From Stenotrophomonas maltophilia (GTDB lineage Bacteria > Pseudomonadota > Gammaproteobacteria > Xanthomonadales > Xanthomonadaceae), in NCBI GenBank assembly GCA_002387845.1, contig DGLB01000072.1, positions 30,152 to 94,151 of the forward strand: a stretch of 64,000 nucleotides of DNA, written 5' to 3'. The notes under the pieces are model-generated. The model did no database searches. It had not been told where the DNA came from and was given only the letters and a program-made list of their open reading frames with translations. Positions 41,651 through 50,139 of the stretch are shown piece by piece. Each line of letters begins with the position of its first letter. The first letter of the stretch is position 1. The position numbers were made by a program, and so were the translations under genes.

Positions 41651-44600
41651 TCAGCCTGCCAATCGCGAGTGCGCGGTGAGGAACGCGCGCAGGGAGGCCG
41701 GCTTGATCGGCTTGGTCAACAACCGGTAGCCGCGCTCGCGGGCCATGCGCTTGAGCTCGTCGCGACCGTCGGCCGTCAGCAGCGCGCCGGGAATCTCGCG
41801 CCCCGCCTTCTCACGCAGGGCCACCAGCGCATCCAGGCCATCCAGACGATCATGCAGGTGGTAGTCCACCAGCATGACGTCCGGCGCTTCCTGTACCTGG
41901 TCGAGGGCCTGGTCAACGGTGCTGGCGGTAATCACGTCAACCTGCCAGCGCCCCAGCAGCGCGCGCATGCCGTCGAGAATTTCCTGGTCGTTGTCGACGC
42001 ACAGCACGCGCATGCCGGCCAGCGAATCGGCGCGCTGCGGGCGCTCGGCGGCGGCTGGCGCAGGAGCCGGCAACTGCGGCGTGGGTGCACGTGGCAGCAG
42101 GATCGAGAACATGCTGCCGCTGCCGACCCGGCTGCGGGCGTTGAGCTGGTGGTCAAGCAGGCGCGAGATGCGCTGGCAGATCGACAGCCCCAGCCCCAGC
42201 CCCTGCTCGCCCCAGTCGAAGGGCTGCTGGTAACGGTGGAACTCGTCGAATATCTGCTGCATGTGGTGCTCGGGAATGCCCGGACCGGTGTCCCAGACCT
42301 GCAGTTCGATGTTCTGGCCGCGGTGTCGCACCGCCATCACGATGCGGCCCTGGCGGGTGTAGCGCAGCGCATTGGCGAGGAAATTCTGCAGCACGCGGCG
42401 CAGCAGCCGGCGGTCGCTGCGTACCCACGCCGGTCGCGCGAACAGGTCCAGGCGCAGGCCACGCCCGGCGGCGACGGGCGAGTACTGCGCCGCCAGTTCG
42501 CGCATCAGCAGGCTGACATCGAACTCACCCACCACCGGGTGCAGGCCACCGGCCTCCAGCCGCGATACGTCCAGCAGGCCATCCAGCAGTTCCTCGGCCG
42601 CGCGCAGCGAGGCATCCACGCGTTCGGCCAGATGGCGCTGCTCGTCATTGTTGTGGTGGCTGTCGCGCAGTGCCGAGGCGAACAGCCGCGCGGCGTTCAG
42701 GGGCTGCAGCACGTCATGGCTGATCGCCGCCAGGAACCGGGTCTTGGACTGCTGCGCCACTTCGGCTTCATGCGAGCGTTCGGCGACTCGCTGTTCCAGC
42801 GTTTCATTGGCTTCCAGCAGCGCCTTTTCGGCGTGCTTGTAATCGGTGATGTCGTTGTAGCTGGTGACGTAGCCGCCGCCGGGCAAGGCCTGTCCGCGCA
42901 TTTCAATGACCTTACCGTCACTGCGGGTGCGCTCGAAGATGTGCGGAGAACCCGCGCGCATGTAGCCGATGCGGCGGTTGATCTGCAATTCGATGTCGCC
43001 CTCGCCGAGCTCGCCACGCTCGGCGTTGTAGCGGATCAGGTCGGCCACCGGACGGCCCACGTACAACATGCCGTCGGGGTAGCCGAACATCTGCTGGTAG
43101 CGCCGGTTCCAGGCCGTGAGCCGCATCTCGGGATCCACCACGCTGACCCCGGCGCTGATGTTCTCCAGCGTGGTGGAGAGGATCTCGCGATTGAAGCGCA
43201 GCTCCTGGCCCGCTTCGTCCAGCACCGCCACCACTTCGCCCAGGTCCATGCCCGAGCCGCGCAGCAGGCTGGTCAGGAGCAGGCGCGCGGAGGCTGCGCC
43301 AATCGAGGCCGCCAGAAGACGTTCGGTGAACTGCACCCAGGCGCGGTCGGCCGGCGCGGAGGCCTGCAGGTCGCGCTCCATCGACTGCGCCTGTTCGAAG
43401 AAGGCACGCCGGGCGTGGCGTTCGCCCACCACCCGCGAGGCCAGCGCCAGCAGATCGCCCACGTGCACATGGCCCGGCCAGGCACCGGCCACGGACGGCC
43501 GCTCGGCGTACGGGTCAAGGAAGGGCGCGGCGCGAAGGCGCTCGTCGACGCCAGGCCGCCAGCGCACCGAACCCAGCACCATCGCCGCGACGTTGATCAG
43601 CAACGACCAGAACGTGCCGTGGGTGAGCGGGTCCCACCCGCTCATGCCGAACAGGCGCTGCGGCTGCAGCCACTCCAGGCCCAGCGGCCCGGCGGTAAGC
43701 CAGGCCGGATCCATCCAGCCGGCATGGGTCAGTGCCGGCAGCAACAGGGTGTAGATCCAGGTACCGAAGCCCAGCACGATGCCGGCTTCCACGCCGCGAC
43801 GGCTGGCACCGCGCCAGTACAGGCCGCCGATCAGGCCGGGCGCGAACTGCGCCACCGCGGCGAAGGCCATCAGCCCGTACGAGGCCAGGGTGCTGTCGTT
43901 GCTGCTGCCACGGTAGTAGCTGTAGGCGGCGAAGGCCAGCATCAGGATCGCCAGGCGGCGGATCCACAAAACGCGCGAGGCGACCTCGGCCGCTTCGCGG
44001 TGGTCGCCACTGCGGCGCAGCAGCACCGGCATCACCAGGTCGTTGCTGACCATGGTGGCCAGTGCGATCGAGGTGACGATGACCATGCCGGTCGCCGCCG
44101 AGAAGCCGCCCACGTAGGCCACCAGCGCCAGCAGACGGCGGCCTTCGGCCAGCGGCAGGGCCAGCACCATGCTGTCATCGGCAACAGTACCGCCACTGCC
44201 AAACAGCGAGACGCCGGCGGTGGCGATGGGAATCACCATCGCCGAAATGACGATCAGGTAGCCGCCGAACATCCAGCGCGCGCGCCGCACATCGCCCACG
44301 TCGGCGCACTCCACCACCGCCACGTGGAACTGGCGCGGCAGGCAGATGATGGCCAGAAAACCGAGCAGGGTCTGTGAGATGAAGCCCACCGGCGGCAAGC
44401 CGGTGAACAGCGTATGCGCGCCACGCACCACCGCTTCGCCGCGGTCGTTGAGCCACAGGTACGCGAACAGGCCCACCGCAACCATCGCGATCAGCTTGAC
44501 CATCGACTCGAAGGCGATGGCCAGCATCATGCCGTGGTGGTGTTCGGTGGCATCGATCTGGCGGGTGCCGAACAGGGTGGCGAACAACGCCATCAGCAAC

Positions 44601-45091
44601 GCCACGTACAGCGCCGGATCTTCGAAGTAGCCGGTGGGACCGTGGTGCCCGGTCAGCACTTCCAGGCTCATCGCCACGGCTTTGTACTGCAGTGCCAGGT
44701 ACGGCACGATGCCGATCAGCGCGATGCCGGCGACCAACGCGGCCAACCGCCGCGAGCGGCCGAAGCGCGAGGAGATGAAGTCGGCAATGGAGACCACGTT
44801 CTGGCTGCGTGCGATCAACGCCAGACGCTCGATGATGCGCCAGCCGAACAGCAGCATCAGCAGCGGGCCGAGATAGATCGGCAGGTAGCCGATGCCGTTG
44901 CGCACCGCGGTGCCGACCGCGCCGTAGAAGGTCCACGACGAGCAGTACACCGCCAATGCCAGGCTGTACACCACCGGCCGCAGCCACGGGCGGTCGGGAT
45001 ACATCGGCCGCCGGTCGCCCCACCAGGCCACGCCGAACAGCAGCGCGGCGTAGGCCACCGAGACCAGCAGCAGAATCCAGCTTGAGACCAA
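41651..45091 (-). CDS. SSS-transporter/hybrid histidine kinase, CrbS/MxtR-like
   Basis: 1146 aa from a TTG at 45091 (LVSSWILLLVSVAYAALLFGVAWWGDRR), chosen because GGGGAA lies 8 bases upstream and TM1 begins there. Residues about 1-500 form a sodium:solute symporter with 13 helices. A PAS domain (ILSTTLENISAGVSVVDPEMRLTAWN, about 630) is followed by HisKA (FLAAISHDVLQPLNAARLFA, about 780), HATPase (GLGLGLSICQRIS) and a receiver (VLCVDNDQEILDG with VMLVDYHLHD, about 1024-1140). This is the CrbS/MxtR layout that senses acetate-type metabolites and signals to a LuxR-type regulator controlling acs. Its partner is probably the regulator at 38857. Confidence 0.9.
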   Translation of the reverse strand: MVSSWILLLVSVAYAALLFGVAWWGDRRPMYPDRPWLRPVVYSLALAVYCSSWTFYGAVGTAVRNGIGYLPIYLGPLLMLLFGWRIIERLALIARSQNVVSIADFISSRFGRSRRLAALVAGIALIGIVPYLALQYKAVAMSLEVLTGHHGPTGYFEDPALYVALLMALFATLFGTRQIDATEHHHGMMLAIAFESMVKLIAMVAVGLFAYLWLNDRGEAVVRGAHTLFTGLPPVGFISQTLLGFLAIICLPRQFHVAVVECADVGDVRRARWMFGGYLIVISAMVIPIATAGVSLFGSGGTVADDSMVLALPLAEGRRLLALVAYVGGFSAATGMVIVTSIALATMVSNDLVMPVLLRRSGDHREAAEVASRVLWIRRLAILMLAFAAYSYYRGSSNDSTLASYGLMAFAAVAQFAPGLIGGLYWRGASRRGVEAGIVLGFGTWIYTLLLPALTHAGWMDPAWLTAGPLGLEWLQPQRLFGMSGWDPLTHGTFWSLLINVAAMVLGSVRWRPGVDERLRAAPFLDPYAERPSVAGAWPGHVHVGDLLALASRVVGERHARRAFFEQAQSMERDLQASAPADRAWVQFTERLLAASIGAASARLLLTSLLRGSGMDLGEVVAVLDEAGQELRFNREILSTTLENISAGVSVVDPEMRLTAWNRRYQQMFGYPDGMLYVGRPVADLIRYNAERGELGEGDIELQINRRIGYMRAGSPHIFERTRSDGKVIEMRGQALPGGGYVTSYNDITDYKHAEKALLEANETLEQRVAERSHEAEVAQQSKTRFLAAISHDVLQPLNAARLFASALRDSHHNNDEQRHLAERVDASLRAAEELLDGLLDVSRLEAGGLHPVVGEFDVSLLMRELAAQYSPVAAGRGLRLDLFARPAWVRSDRRLLRRVLQNFLANALRYTRQGRIVMAVRHRGQNIELQVWDTGPGIPEHHMQQIFDEFHRYQQPFDWGEQGLGLGLSICQRISRLLDHQLNARSRVGSGSMFSILLPRAPTPQLPAPAPAAAERPQRADSLAGMRVLCVDNDQEILDGMRALLGRWQVDVITASTVDQALDQVQEAPDVMLVDYHLHDRLDGLDALVALREKAGREIPGALLTADGRDELKRMARERGYRLLTKPIKPASLRAFLTAHSRLAG

Positions 45092-45209
45092 GGGCCGTGT
45101 TCCCGGGGCAGACGTGGCCCCAGTGTAGTGGGTTATGTCGCAACTGGCTCTTGTGGCGATTCCACGCTTCGCCGAGCGTGTGGGGCCCGCTCGCTGAAGG
45201 ACGTACGCC

Positions 45210-45908
45210 ATGGATCCCGCCACCGCCACAGACCCTTCCACGTGGATTCCGCTCACCGTGCCGCAGGGCAACCCCGCGCCGGCTCCCAGCCTGCGGCTGG
45301 CCGCACGTCAGCTCAACACGATGGAGAACGCGACCTTGTATGTGGGCGGCAACGTCACCCTCACCCGCACGCGGGTGTCCCGGCAGCGGGAGGAACGGCT
45401 GGAGGAGCACGCGCACCTTCGCGGTGAAGCGCTGCGCGAGCTGGGCCTGTTGTCGCCGTCCGGAACCTACCCACGCCCGGAGCGCGAGCGCCTGGCGACC
45501 GTCATCGCCGATCGGGTCATGCAGCAGGTGCCGCTGGGAACGCGCGCGCCACTGGAACTGCGGCTGATATACCTCGAGCCCACCATCGGCACGCTGTCCG
45601 GCCGCCTGGTGGATGGGGTCGCCTTCAAGGTCGCCGCCTGGGGACCGGACGCGCCGCCGCCCCTGCGTCCGGTCACACCGGAACCCGGTCCAGGGTGGTA
45701 CCCGCACAATCCGCTGGGAGACACAGCGCCGGAACTGGATCTGGACCGCGCGCCTTACCAGGTCAGTGGCAGGCGGCTGCTCGACGACCTGCGTGGGCGC
45801 AGCATCACGCGGCTGCCGGCCCGATCACCCGCGACGGCAGCCGCAGGTGCACCTGGGTGCCCTGCCCGGCCCGGCTGTGCACCTGCACCGAGCCGCCGGC
45901 CGCGCTGA
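45210..45908 (+). CDS. Unknown Pro/Arg-rich protein overlapping a kinase gene
   Basis: 232 aa. The ATG follows GAAGGACG by 7 bases, a good ribosome site, and residues 1-200 have ordinary composition (ATLYVGGNVTLTRTRVSRQREERLEEHAHLRGEALRELGLL, LELRLIYLEPTIGTLSGRLVDGVAFKVAAWGPDAP). The last ~35 residues (PARSPATAAAGAPGCPARPGC) are read from the antisense of the histidine kinase end, a 104-bp convergent overlap. No family is recognised; no signal peptide. It may be an effector-like protein, but this is speculation. Confidence 0.55.
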   Translation: MDPATATDPSTWIPLTVPQGNPAPAPSLRLAARQLNTMENATLYVGGNVTLTRTRVSRQREERLEEHAHLRGEALRELGLLSPSGTYPRPERERLATVIADRVMQQVPLGTRAPLELRLIYLEPTIGTLSGRLVDGVAFKVAAWGPDAPPPLRPVTPEPGPGWYPHNPLGDTAPELDLDRAPYQVSGRRLLDDLRGRSITRLPARSPATAAAGAPGCPARPGCAPAPSRRPR

Positions 45909-47151
45909 TCAGACGCACGGTCACCGCCAGCCCCAGGCCGGTGCCCTGCCCGACCGGCTTGGTGGTGAAGAACGGCTCCAGGCAGCGCGCGCGCACCTCT
46001 TCGCTCATGCCCTGGCCGGTGTCCTCCACCCGCACCAGCAACTGGTCACCTTCCGCCGGCTGCAGGGCCAGGGTGAAGCGGCCTCCCTCGGGCATGGCCT
46101 GCTGGGCGTTCACCGCCAGGCTGAGCAGAATCGATTCGAGCTGGGCGGGGTCGAAGTGGATCAGCCGCTGCACCCCGCCGGTTTCCACCTGCACGTCGAC
46201 CTTGCGGTCGAACATCTGCTCCAGCAGCGGGGTCAGTGCATTCACGGTGGCGGCCGCGTCCAGCAGCTGCGGCCGCGCGGCTTCCAGGCGACTGAAGTCC
46301 ATCAGCCGGCGGCTGACCGCGCTGGCCCGGCGCACCGCTGCATCAGCGCCATTCAAGGCAACCTGCTGCGGTTCACCCTGGCTGCGCCCGGCCTTGGCCA
46401 CGTACATCTGGATCAGCCCGAGCAGATGGTTGAAATCATGCGCGATGCCGCTGGCCAGGCGGCCCACGTTCTCCATCTTCATCGCGTGCACCAGCTGGTC
46501 GCGGGCACGTTCGCGCTCCTGGATCTCCAGCTGAAGTTCGTCGCGTTTGCGTGCCAGCTCCTGGCTGCGCTGCTGCGCCATCTGCAGACTTTCACGCAGG
46601 CCGGTCACGCTGTGATGCAGCAGCCACGCGGTGAGCAGCACACCGAACAGGCCGATGCCCAGGTCGGTGCCCACCAGCATCAGGCGGTCACCGCGGAACA
46701 TGGCCCCGGATGCATCCACCCAGGCCCCCAGCGCCAGCAGGCCGCACAGCGCGGCCGTGACCCAGCTCAGGGTGCGGTGCCCGAGCACGGCGGCCACCAG
46801 CAGCAGCGGCACCATCTGCACCAGCTGCAGGCGCAGCTGCGCCGCCAGGCCCCAGTAGCCGTACGCCAGCAGCAGCAGCGGCAACTGGGCCAGTACGAAG
46901 GTGCTGGCCGCGCGTACGCTGCGTCCTGCCAGGTGCTCCACCAGGCAGAGCAGGCAGATCAGCGCGTGCAGGATCGCCATGGCCGGAACCATGCGGTCCA
47001 GGCCAGGGCCGCTGCGCACGGCCAGCCAGCTGGCAAATATCACGTGGTACAGCGCCACCAGCAGCAACAGGCCGCGCAGCATGGCGTCGGTGCGGCGGCC
47101 CAGCCCGGTCGGGGCGGACGCAGCAGGATCGTGGTGCGGCGGAACAGGCAT
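45805..47151 (-). CDS. Membrane sensor histidine kinase
   Basis: 448 aa. Five or six N-terminal hydrophobic segments (residues about 24-175) form the sensor. A coiled coil (QMAQQRSQELARKRDELQLEIQERERARDQL) leads to the phospho-acceptor motif GRLASGIAHDFNHLLGLIQM (His about 234). The ATPase domain has LLSLAVNAQQAMPEGG (N box), VEDTGQGM and FFTTKPVGQGTGLGLAVTVRLI. No receiver domain and no adjacent regulator gene, so it is an orphan kinase with unknown partner. Divergent from the TPR-GGDEF gene. Confidence 0.9.
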   Translation of the reverse strand: MPVPPHHDPAASAPTGLGRRTDAMLRGLLLLVALYHVIFASWLAVRSGPGLDRMVPAMAILHALICLLCLVEHLAGRSVRAASTFVLAQLPLLLLAYGYWGLAAQLRLQLVQMVPLLLVAAVLGHRTLSWVTAALCGLLALGAWVDASGAMFRGDRLMLVGTDLGIGLFGVLLTAWLLHHSVTGLRESLQMAQQRSQELARKRDELQLEIQERERARDQLVHAMKMENVGRLASGIAHDFNHLLGLIQMYVAKAGRSQGEPQQVALNGADAAVRRASAVSRRLMDFSRLEAARPQLLDAAATVNALTPLLEQMFDRKVDVQVETGGVQRLIHFDPAQLESILLSLAVNAQQAMPEGGRFTLALQPAEGDQLLVRVEDTGQGMSEEVRARCLEPFFTTKPVGQGTGLGLAVTVRLISAAGGSVQVHSRAGQGTQVHLRLPSRVIGPAAA

Positions 47152-47238
47152 GCGGTTCAGGAAGTCCCCACCGGAAGGGCCGGCGGCTTACGGTAACGCA
47201 GGTATAGTAGCCATCGACCCGGGGAAGTCGCTGTTTTC

Positions 47239-49119
47239 ATGCTCATCAAGCCGTTCATCCGGCGCGTACTGCCCGCGCTGGCCTGTCTGTTGGCGCTCAG
47301 CGCCGTTCCCGCCCAAGCGCAGCGCCCGGGCGACGGTGGCCCGCTGGCGGCGCAGGTGGAGCAGTGCCAGTCCACGCTCAGCAGCGCGCCGCAAACCTCG
47401 CTGCAGCTGGCGCAGGCGTTGCTGGCCCAGCCCAACCTGCCCACCTCCGTCGAGATCAGCGCGGTGGGTTGCCTGGGCTTCGCGCTGCGCCAGCAGGGCC
47501 AGCTGGACCAGACCACCGACCTGCCCGCACGCCTGCTGGCGGCGGCACAACGCGCCGACGCCAGCACCGATGACCGCATGCGCGCGCAGTCGCTGGCCGC
47601 CCACCTGCTGTTGTGGCAGGGCCAGCAGGGGCAGGCGCTCACCCTGGTCAGCGCGTTCCTGGACGAGGCGGTGAAGCAGCGCGACGTGCAGGGTCAGATC
47701 GCGGCGCTGATGATGATCTCGATGATCCGCGGTGAGGCCATGGGCGATGCCGCCGGCGCACTGACCTACCTGCGCAAGGCCACCGAGCTGACCGACCATC
47801 TGCGCCGCCCCCCCACACCGGGCGACCTGGTGGTCTACTACAACTACGGCTACGCCCTGCTGCTGCTGCAGCGTTATGACGAAGCGGCGGTCGCCTTCAA
47901 GCGCGCCGAAGCGGTCGGGGTGCGGTTGAGCGGACAGGACCTGATGATGCAGCGCATGGCCAGCCACCGCGCCGAGATCGCGCGGGTGCGCGGTGAGCTC
48001 GATGCGGCCGAAGCCGGTCTGCGCGGTGCACTGGCCTGGCAGGCCGCGCAGGATCCGCAGGGTCAGGTGGTCACCCTGCAGCGGCTGGCCCTGGTGAAGC
48101 TGGACCGGGATGATGCGCGTGACGCGCTGCCGTTGGCCACGCAGGCCCTGGCGCTGGCAAAACGCGGGCACTTCGATGAAGAGGTGCGCCAGGGGCTGGA
48201 TCTGCTCGGTGACATCCACCTGCTGCTGGGCGAGCGCGACCAGGCCGTGGCGCTGTCGCGTGAAGCACGTCAGCTGGACCAGCGCCGGGCCCAGGACAAG
48301 GCACTGGCCCAGCTGGCGCAGCTGCAGGCCACCGCCGAACGCAACATCGACCCCACCCAGGTGAACGCGGTGCAGGACCTGGAGCGGGTGCGGGTCATCC
48401 GCAACAGCGCGGTGGTCGCCCTGGTCCTGGTAGCGGCGGTGGCGCTGGTGATGGTGGCGCGACTGCGTCGCCAGCGGCAGCAACTGACCACGCTGATCAG
48501 CACGGATGCCCTGACCGGCCTGCCCAACCGGCGCGAGGCCGAACGCGCACTGGAAAGCGAAATGCCGACCTTCGCCAGCGCGCGGCGCACGGCCCTGCTG
48601 CTGGTGGAGCTGGACGACTTCAAGACGCTCAATGACCAGCACGGCCAAGCCGCCGGCGACGCGATTCTGCGCGCGGCGGCGAGCTGCCTGCGCGCGGCGT
48701 GTGACCGCCACGATGTGGTCGCACGTTGGGGCGGCGCGGGTTTCCTGGTGGCCCGCCACGACACCAACGCGCAGGCCGCGCAGGCACTGGCCAGCCACCT
48801 GTGCCTGCAGATCGAGCGGCTGGTGGTCGAGCTTGGGCCTGGCCAGCACCTGACCCTCAGTGCCAGCGTGGGGCTGGCTCCGCTGCCGCTGTTCGCCGAT
48901 GCACCCGCGGTGCTGGACGACAGCCTGCGCGCGGCCGATCGCGCACTGCAGAGCGCGCGCCGCAGTGGCCAGAATGCCTGGGCCAGCCTGTGGGGCGAAC
49001 GCGCCGGGCAGGCGGTGGACCTGTATGCCCTGCTGCACGACCCGGCCGATGCCATGGCACGCGGCTGGCTGTCGTTGTCCGGCAGCCGGCCGATGCCGTG
49101 GACGCCGGCCCGCTACTAG
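47239..49119 (+). CDS. TPR protein with degenerate GGDEF domain
   Basis: 626 aa. Signal peptide (LPALACLLALSAVPAQAQ), a periplasmic TPR-like helical region (about 35-375; e.g. LVVYYNYGYALLLLQRYDEAAVAFKRAEAVG), one membrane helix (AVVALVLVAAVALVMVARL, about 390-408), and a cytoplasmic GGDEF-fold domain (STDALTGLPNRREAERALESE). The signature loop reads RWGGAGFLV, so the active-site Asp-Glu of GGDEF are replaced by Ala-Gly. Diguanylate cyclase activity is therefore unlikely and it is probably a signalling scaffold or nucleotide sensor. The stop overlaps the convergent OmpA gene as CTAG. Confidence 0.88.
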   Translation: MLIKPFIRRVLPALACLLALSAVPAQAQRPGDGGPLAAQVEQCQSTLSSAPQTSLQLAQALLAQPNLPTSVEISAVGCLGFALRQQGQLDQTTDLPARLLAAAQRADASTDDRMRAQSLAAHLLLWQGQQGQALTLVSAFLDEAVKQRDVQGQIAALMMISMIRGEAMGDAAGALTYLRKATELTDHLRRPPTPGDLVVYYNYGYALLLLQRYDEAAVAFKRAEAVGVRLSGQDLMMQRMASHRAEIARVRGELDAAEAGLRGALAWQAAQDPQGQVVTLQRLALVKLDRDDARDALPLATQALALAKRGHFDEEVRQGLDLLGDIHLLLGERDQAVALSREARQLDQRRAQDKALAQLAQLQATAERNIDPTQVNAVQDLERVRVIRNSAVVALVLVAAVALVMVARLRRQRQQLTTLISTDALTGLPNRREAERALESEMPTFASARRTALLLVELDDFKTLNDQHGQAAGDAILRAAASCLRAACDRHDVVARWGGAGFLVARHDTNAQAAQALASHLCLQIERLVVELGPGQHLTLSASVGLAPLPLFADAPAVLDDSLRAADRALQSARRSGQNAWASLWGERAGQAVDLYALLHDPADAMARGWLSLSGSRPMPWTPARY

Positions 49120-50129
49120 CGGGCCACCTCGAAGCGGACTTCCACGCGACGGTTGGGCAGCAGGCATTCCAGCAGCGCCGCACGCGGGGTGACGCCTGCA
49201 CATTGCTGCACCTGCTGGGTGTCGCCGCGGTACTCGTAACGGACCTTGGCCGGGTCGATGCCGCGGCCGATCAGCAGCTCACGCACGGTTCTGGCGCGTC
49301 GCTCGGACAGCGCCTGGTTGGCGTCGAAGCCCCGGCCCTGCATGCGGTCGGCGTGACCCACCAGTGCCACCGCCTGCAGCTGCAGCTTCTCGCTGGCGAT
49401 GCTGGCCAGTGCGCGATCGATGCTTTCCAGCGAGTAGGTGCGGATGTCGCGGTAGCCATCACGGTCGAATTCGAACAGCACATTGGCCACCAGCGGGCCC
49501 GGTGCGGCCGCGATGCCTGCTGGCGCAGCCGGGCACTGGCGGGCCGCCGCCTCCGCGTCGTTGACCAGCTCTTCGGCGATCTGGATGTACGGCTTGGAGT
49601 GCCGCCATTGCTGCTGGTTGAACTCGTTGCCGGCATGCACCAGTTCGACTTCACCGCAGGCGACCTGCTGCGCGGCGCAGACGAATCCCGGGCTGCCGTG
49701 GACCACGCGCAGGCGCTGCCACAGGTCGTCACGCAGGTACTTGGCATTGTTGACCAGCGGGGTGTCGGTGGGCATCGGCTGCACGCCCTGCTCCATGCCG
49801 TTGATCAGCTTTTCCGACTCGGTCAGCGCCTGCTGCGGAAAATCGCTGCGGTCGTTGCGGCTGTACTCGTGGAACGACACATCCAGCCAGCACTGGGCCT
49901 TGGACAAGTGGTAATCGCGGATCGGGCGACCGCCATCGTTCAGTGCCTGGATGCGGCCCTGGGTCGCCTCATACGCGCTGTGATCGGCATGGATCGCCTG
50001 GTCGCTGATGCGCTGCTGCTGCGGAGCCAGCTGGGTCTGCTGCGCGGAGGCCGTCGCGGCCAGGCCGGCAAGCAGGGCCACGCTCAAGGTGGTGCGGGCA
50101 CAACGGGTCATGCGGGTGAAGTCATTCAT
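49116..50129 (-). CDS. OmpA-family peptidoglycan-associated protein
   Basis: 337 aa. The signal peptide ends ATASAQ. The middle (residues about 40-200) is a helical region with Cys residues (DYHLSKAQCWLDVSFHEYSRNDRSDFPQQAL). The OmpA C-terminal domain (about 215-337) has NVLFEFDRDGYRDIRTYSLESIDRALA, VALVGHADRMQGRGFDANQALSERRARTVRELLIGRGI and PNRRVEVRFE, the peptidoglycan-binding fold with conserved Asp and Arg. It starts 10 bases after the stop of the barrel gene, as the third gene of the giant-protein operon. It probably anchors that system to the cell wall. Confidence 0.92.
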   Translation of the reverse strand: MNDFTRMTRCARTTLSVALLAGLAATASAQQTQLAPQQQRISDQAIHADHSAYEATQGRIQALNDGGRPIRDYHLSKAQCWLDVSFHEYSRNDRSDFPQQALTESEKLINGMEQGVQPMPTDTPLVNNAKYLRDDLWQRLRVVHGSPGFVCAAQQVACGEVELVHAGNEFNQQQWRHSKPYIQIAEELVNDAEAAARQCPAAPAGIAAAPGPLVANVLFEFDRDGYRDIRTYSLESIDRALASIASEKLQLQAVALVGHADRMQGRGFDANQALSERRARTVRELLIGRGIDPAKVRYEYRGDTQQVQQCAGVTPRAALLECLLPNRRVEVRFEVAR

Positions 50130-50139
50130 CAGGGCATCC

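Noticed and set aside
47188..49203. Long minus-strand frame (671 codons) opposite the TPR-GGDEF gene
   Set aside because: The plus-strand frame has a signal peptide, membrane helix and recognisable domain; the minus-strand translation is Gln/Arg/His-rich shadow sequence.
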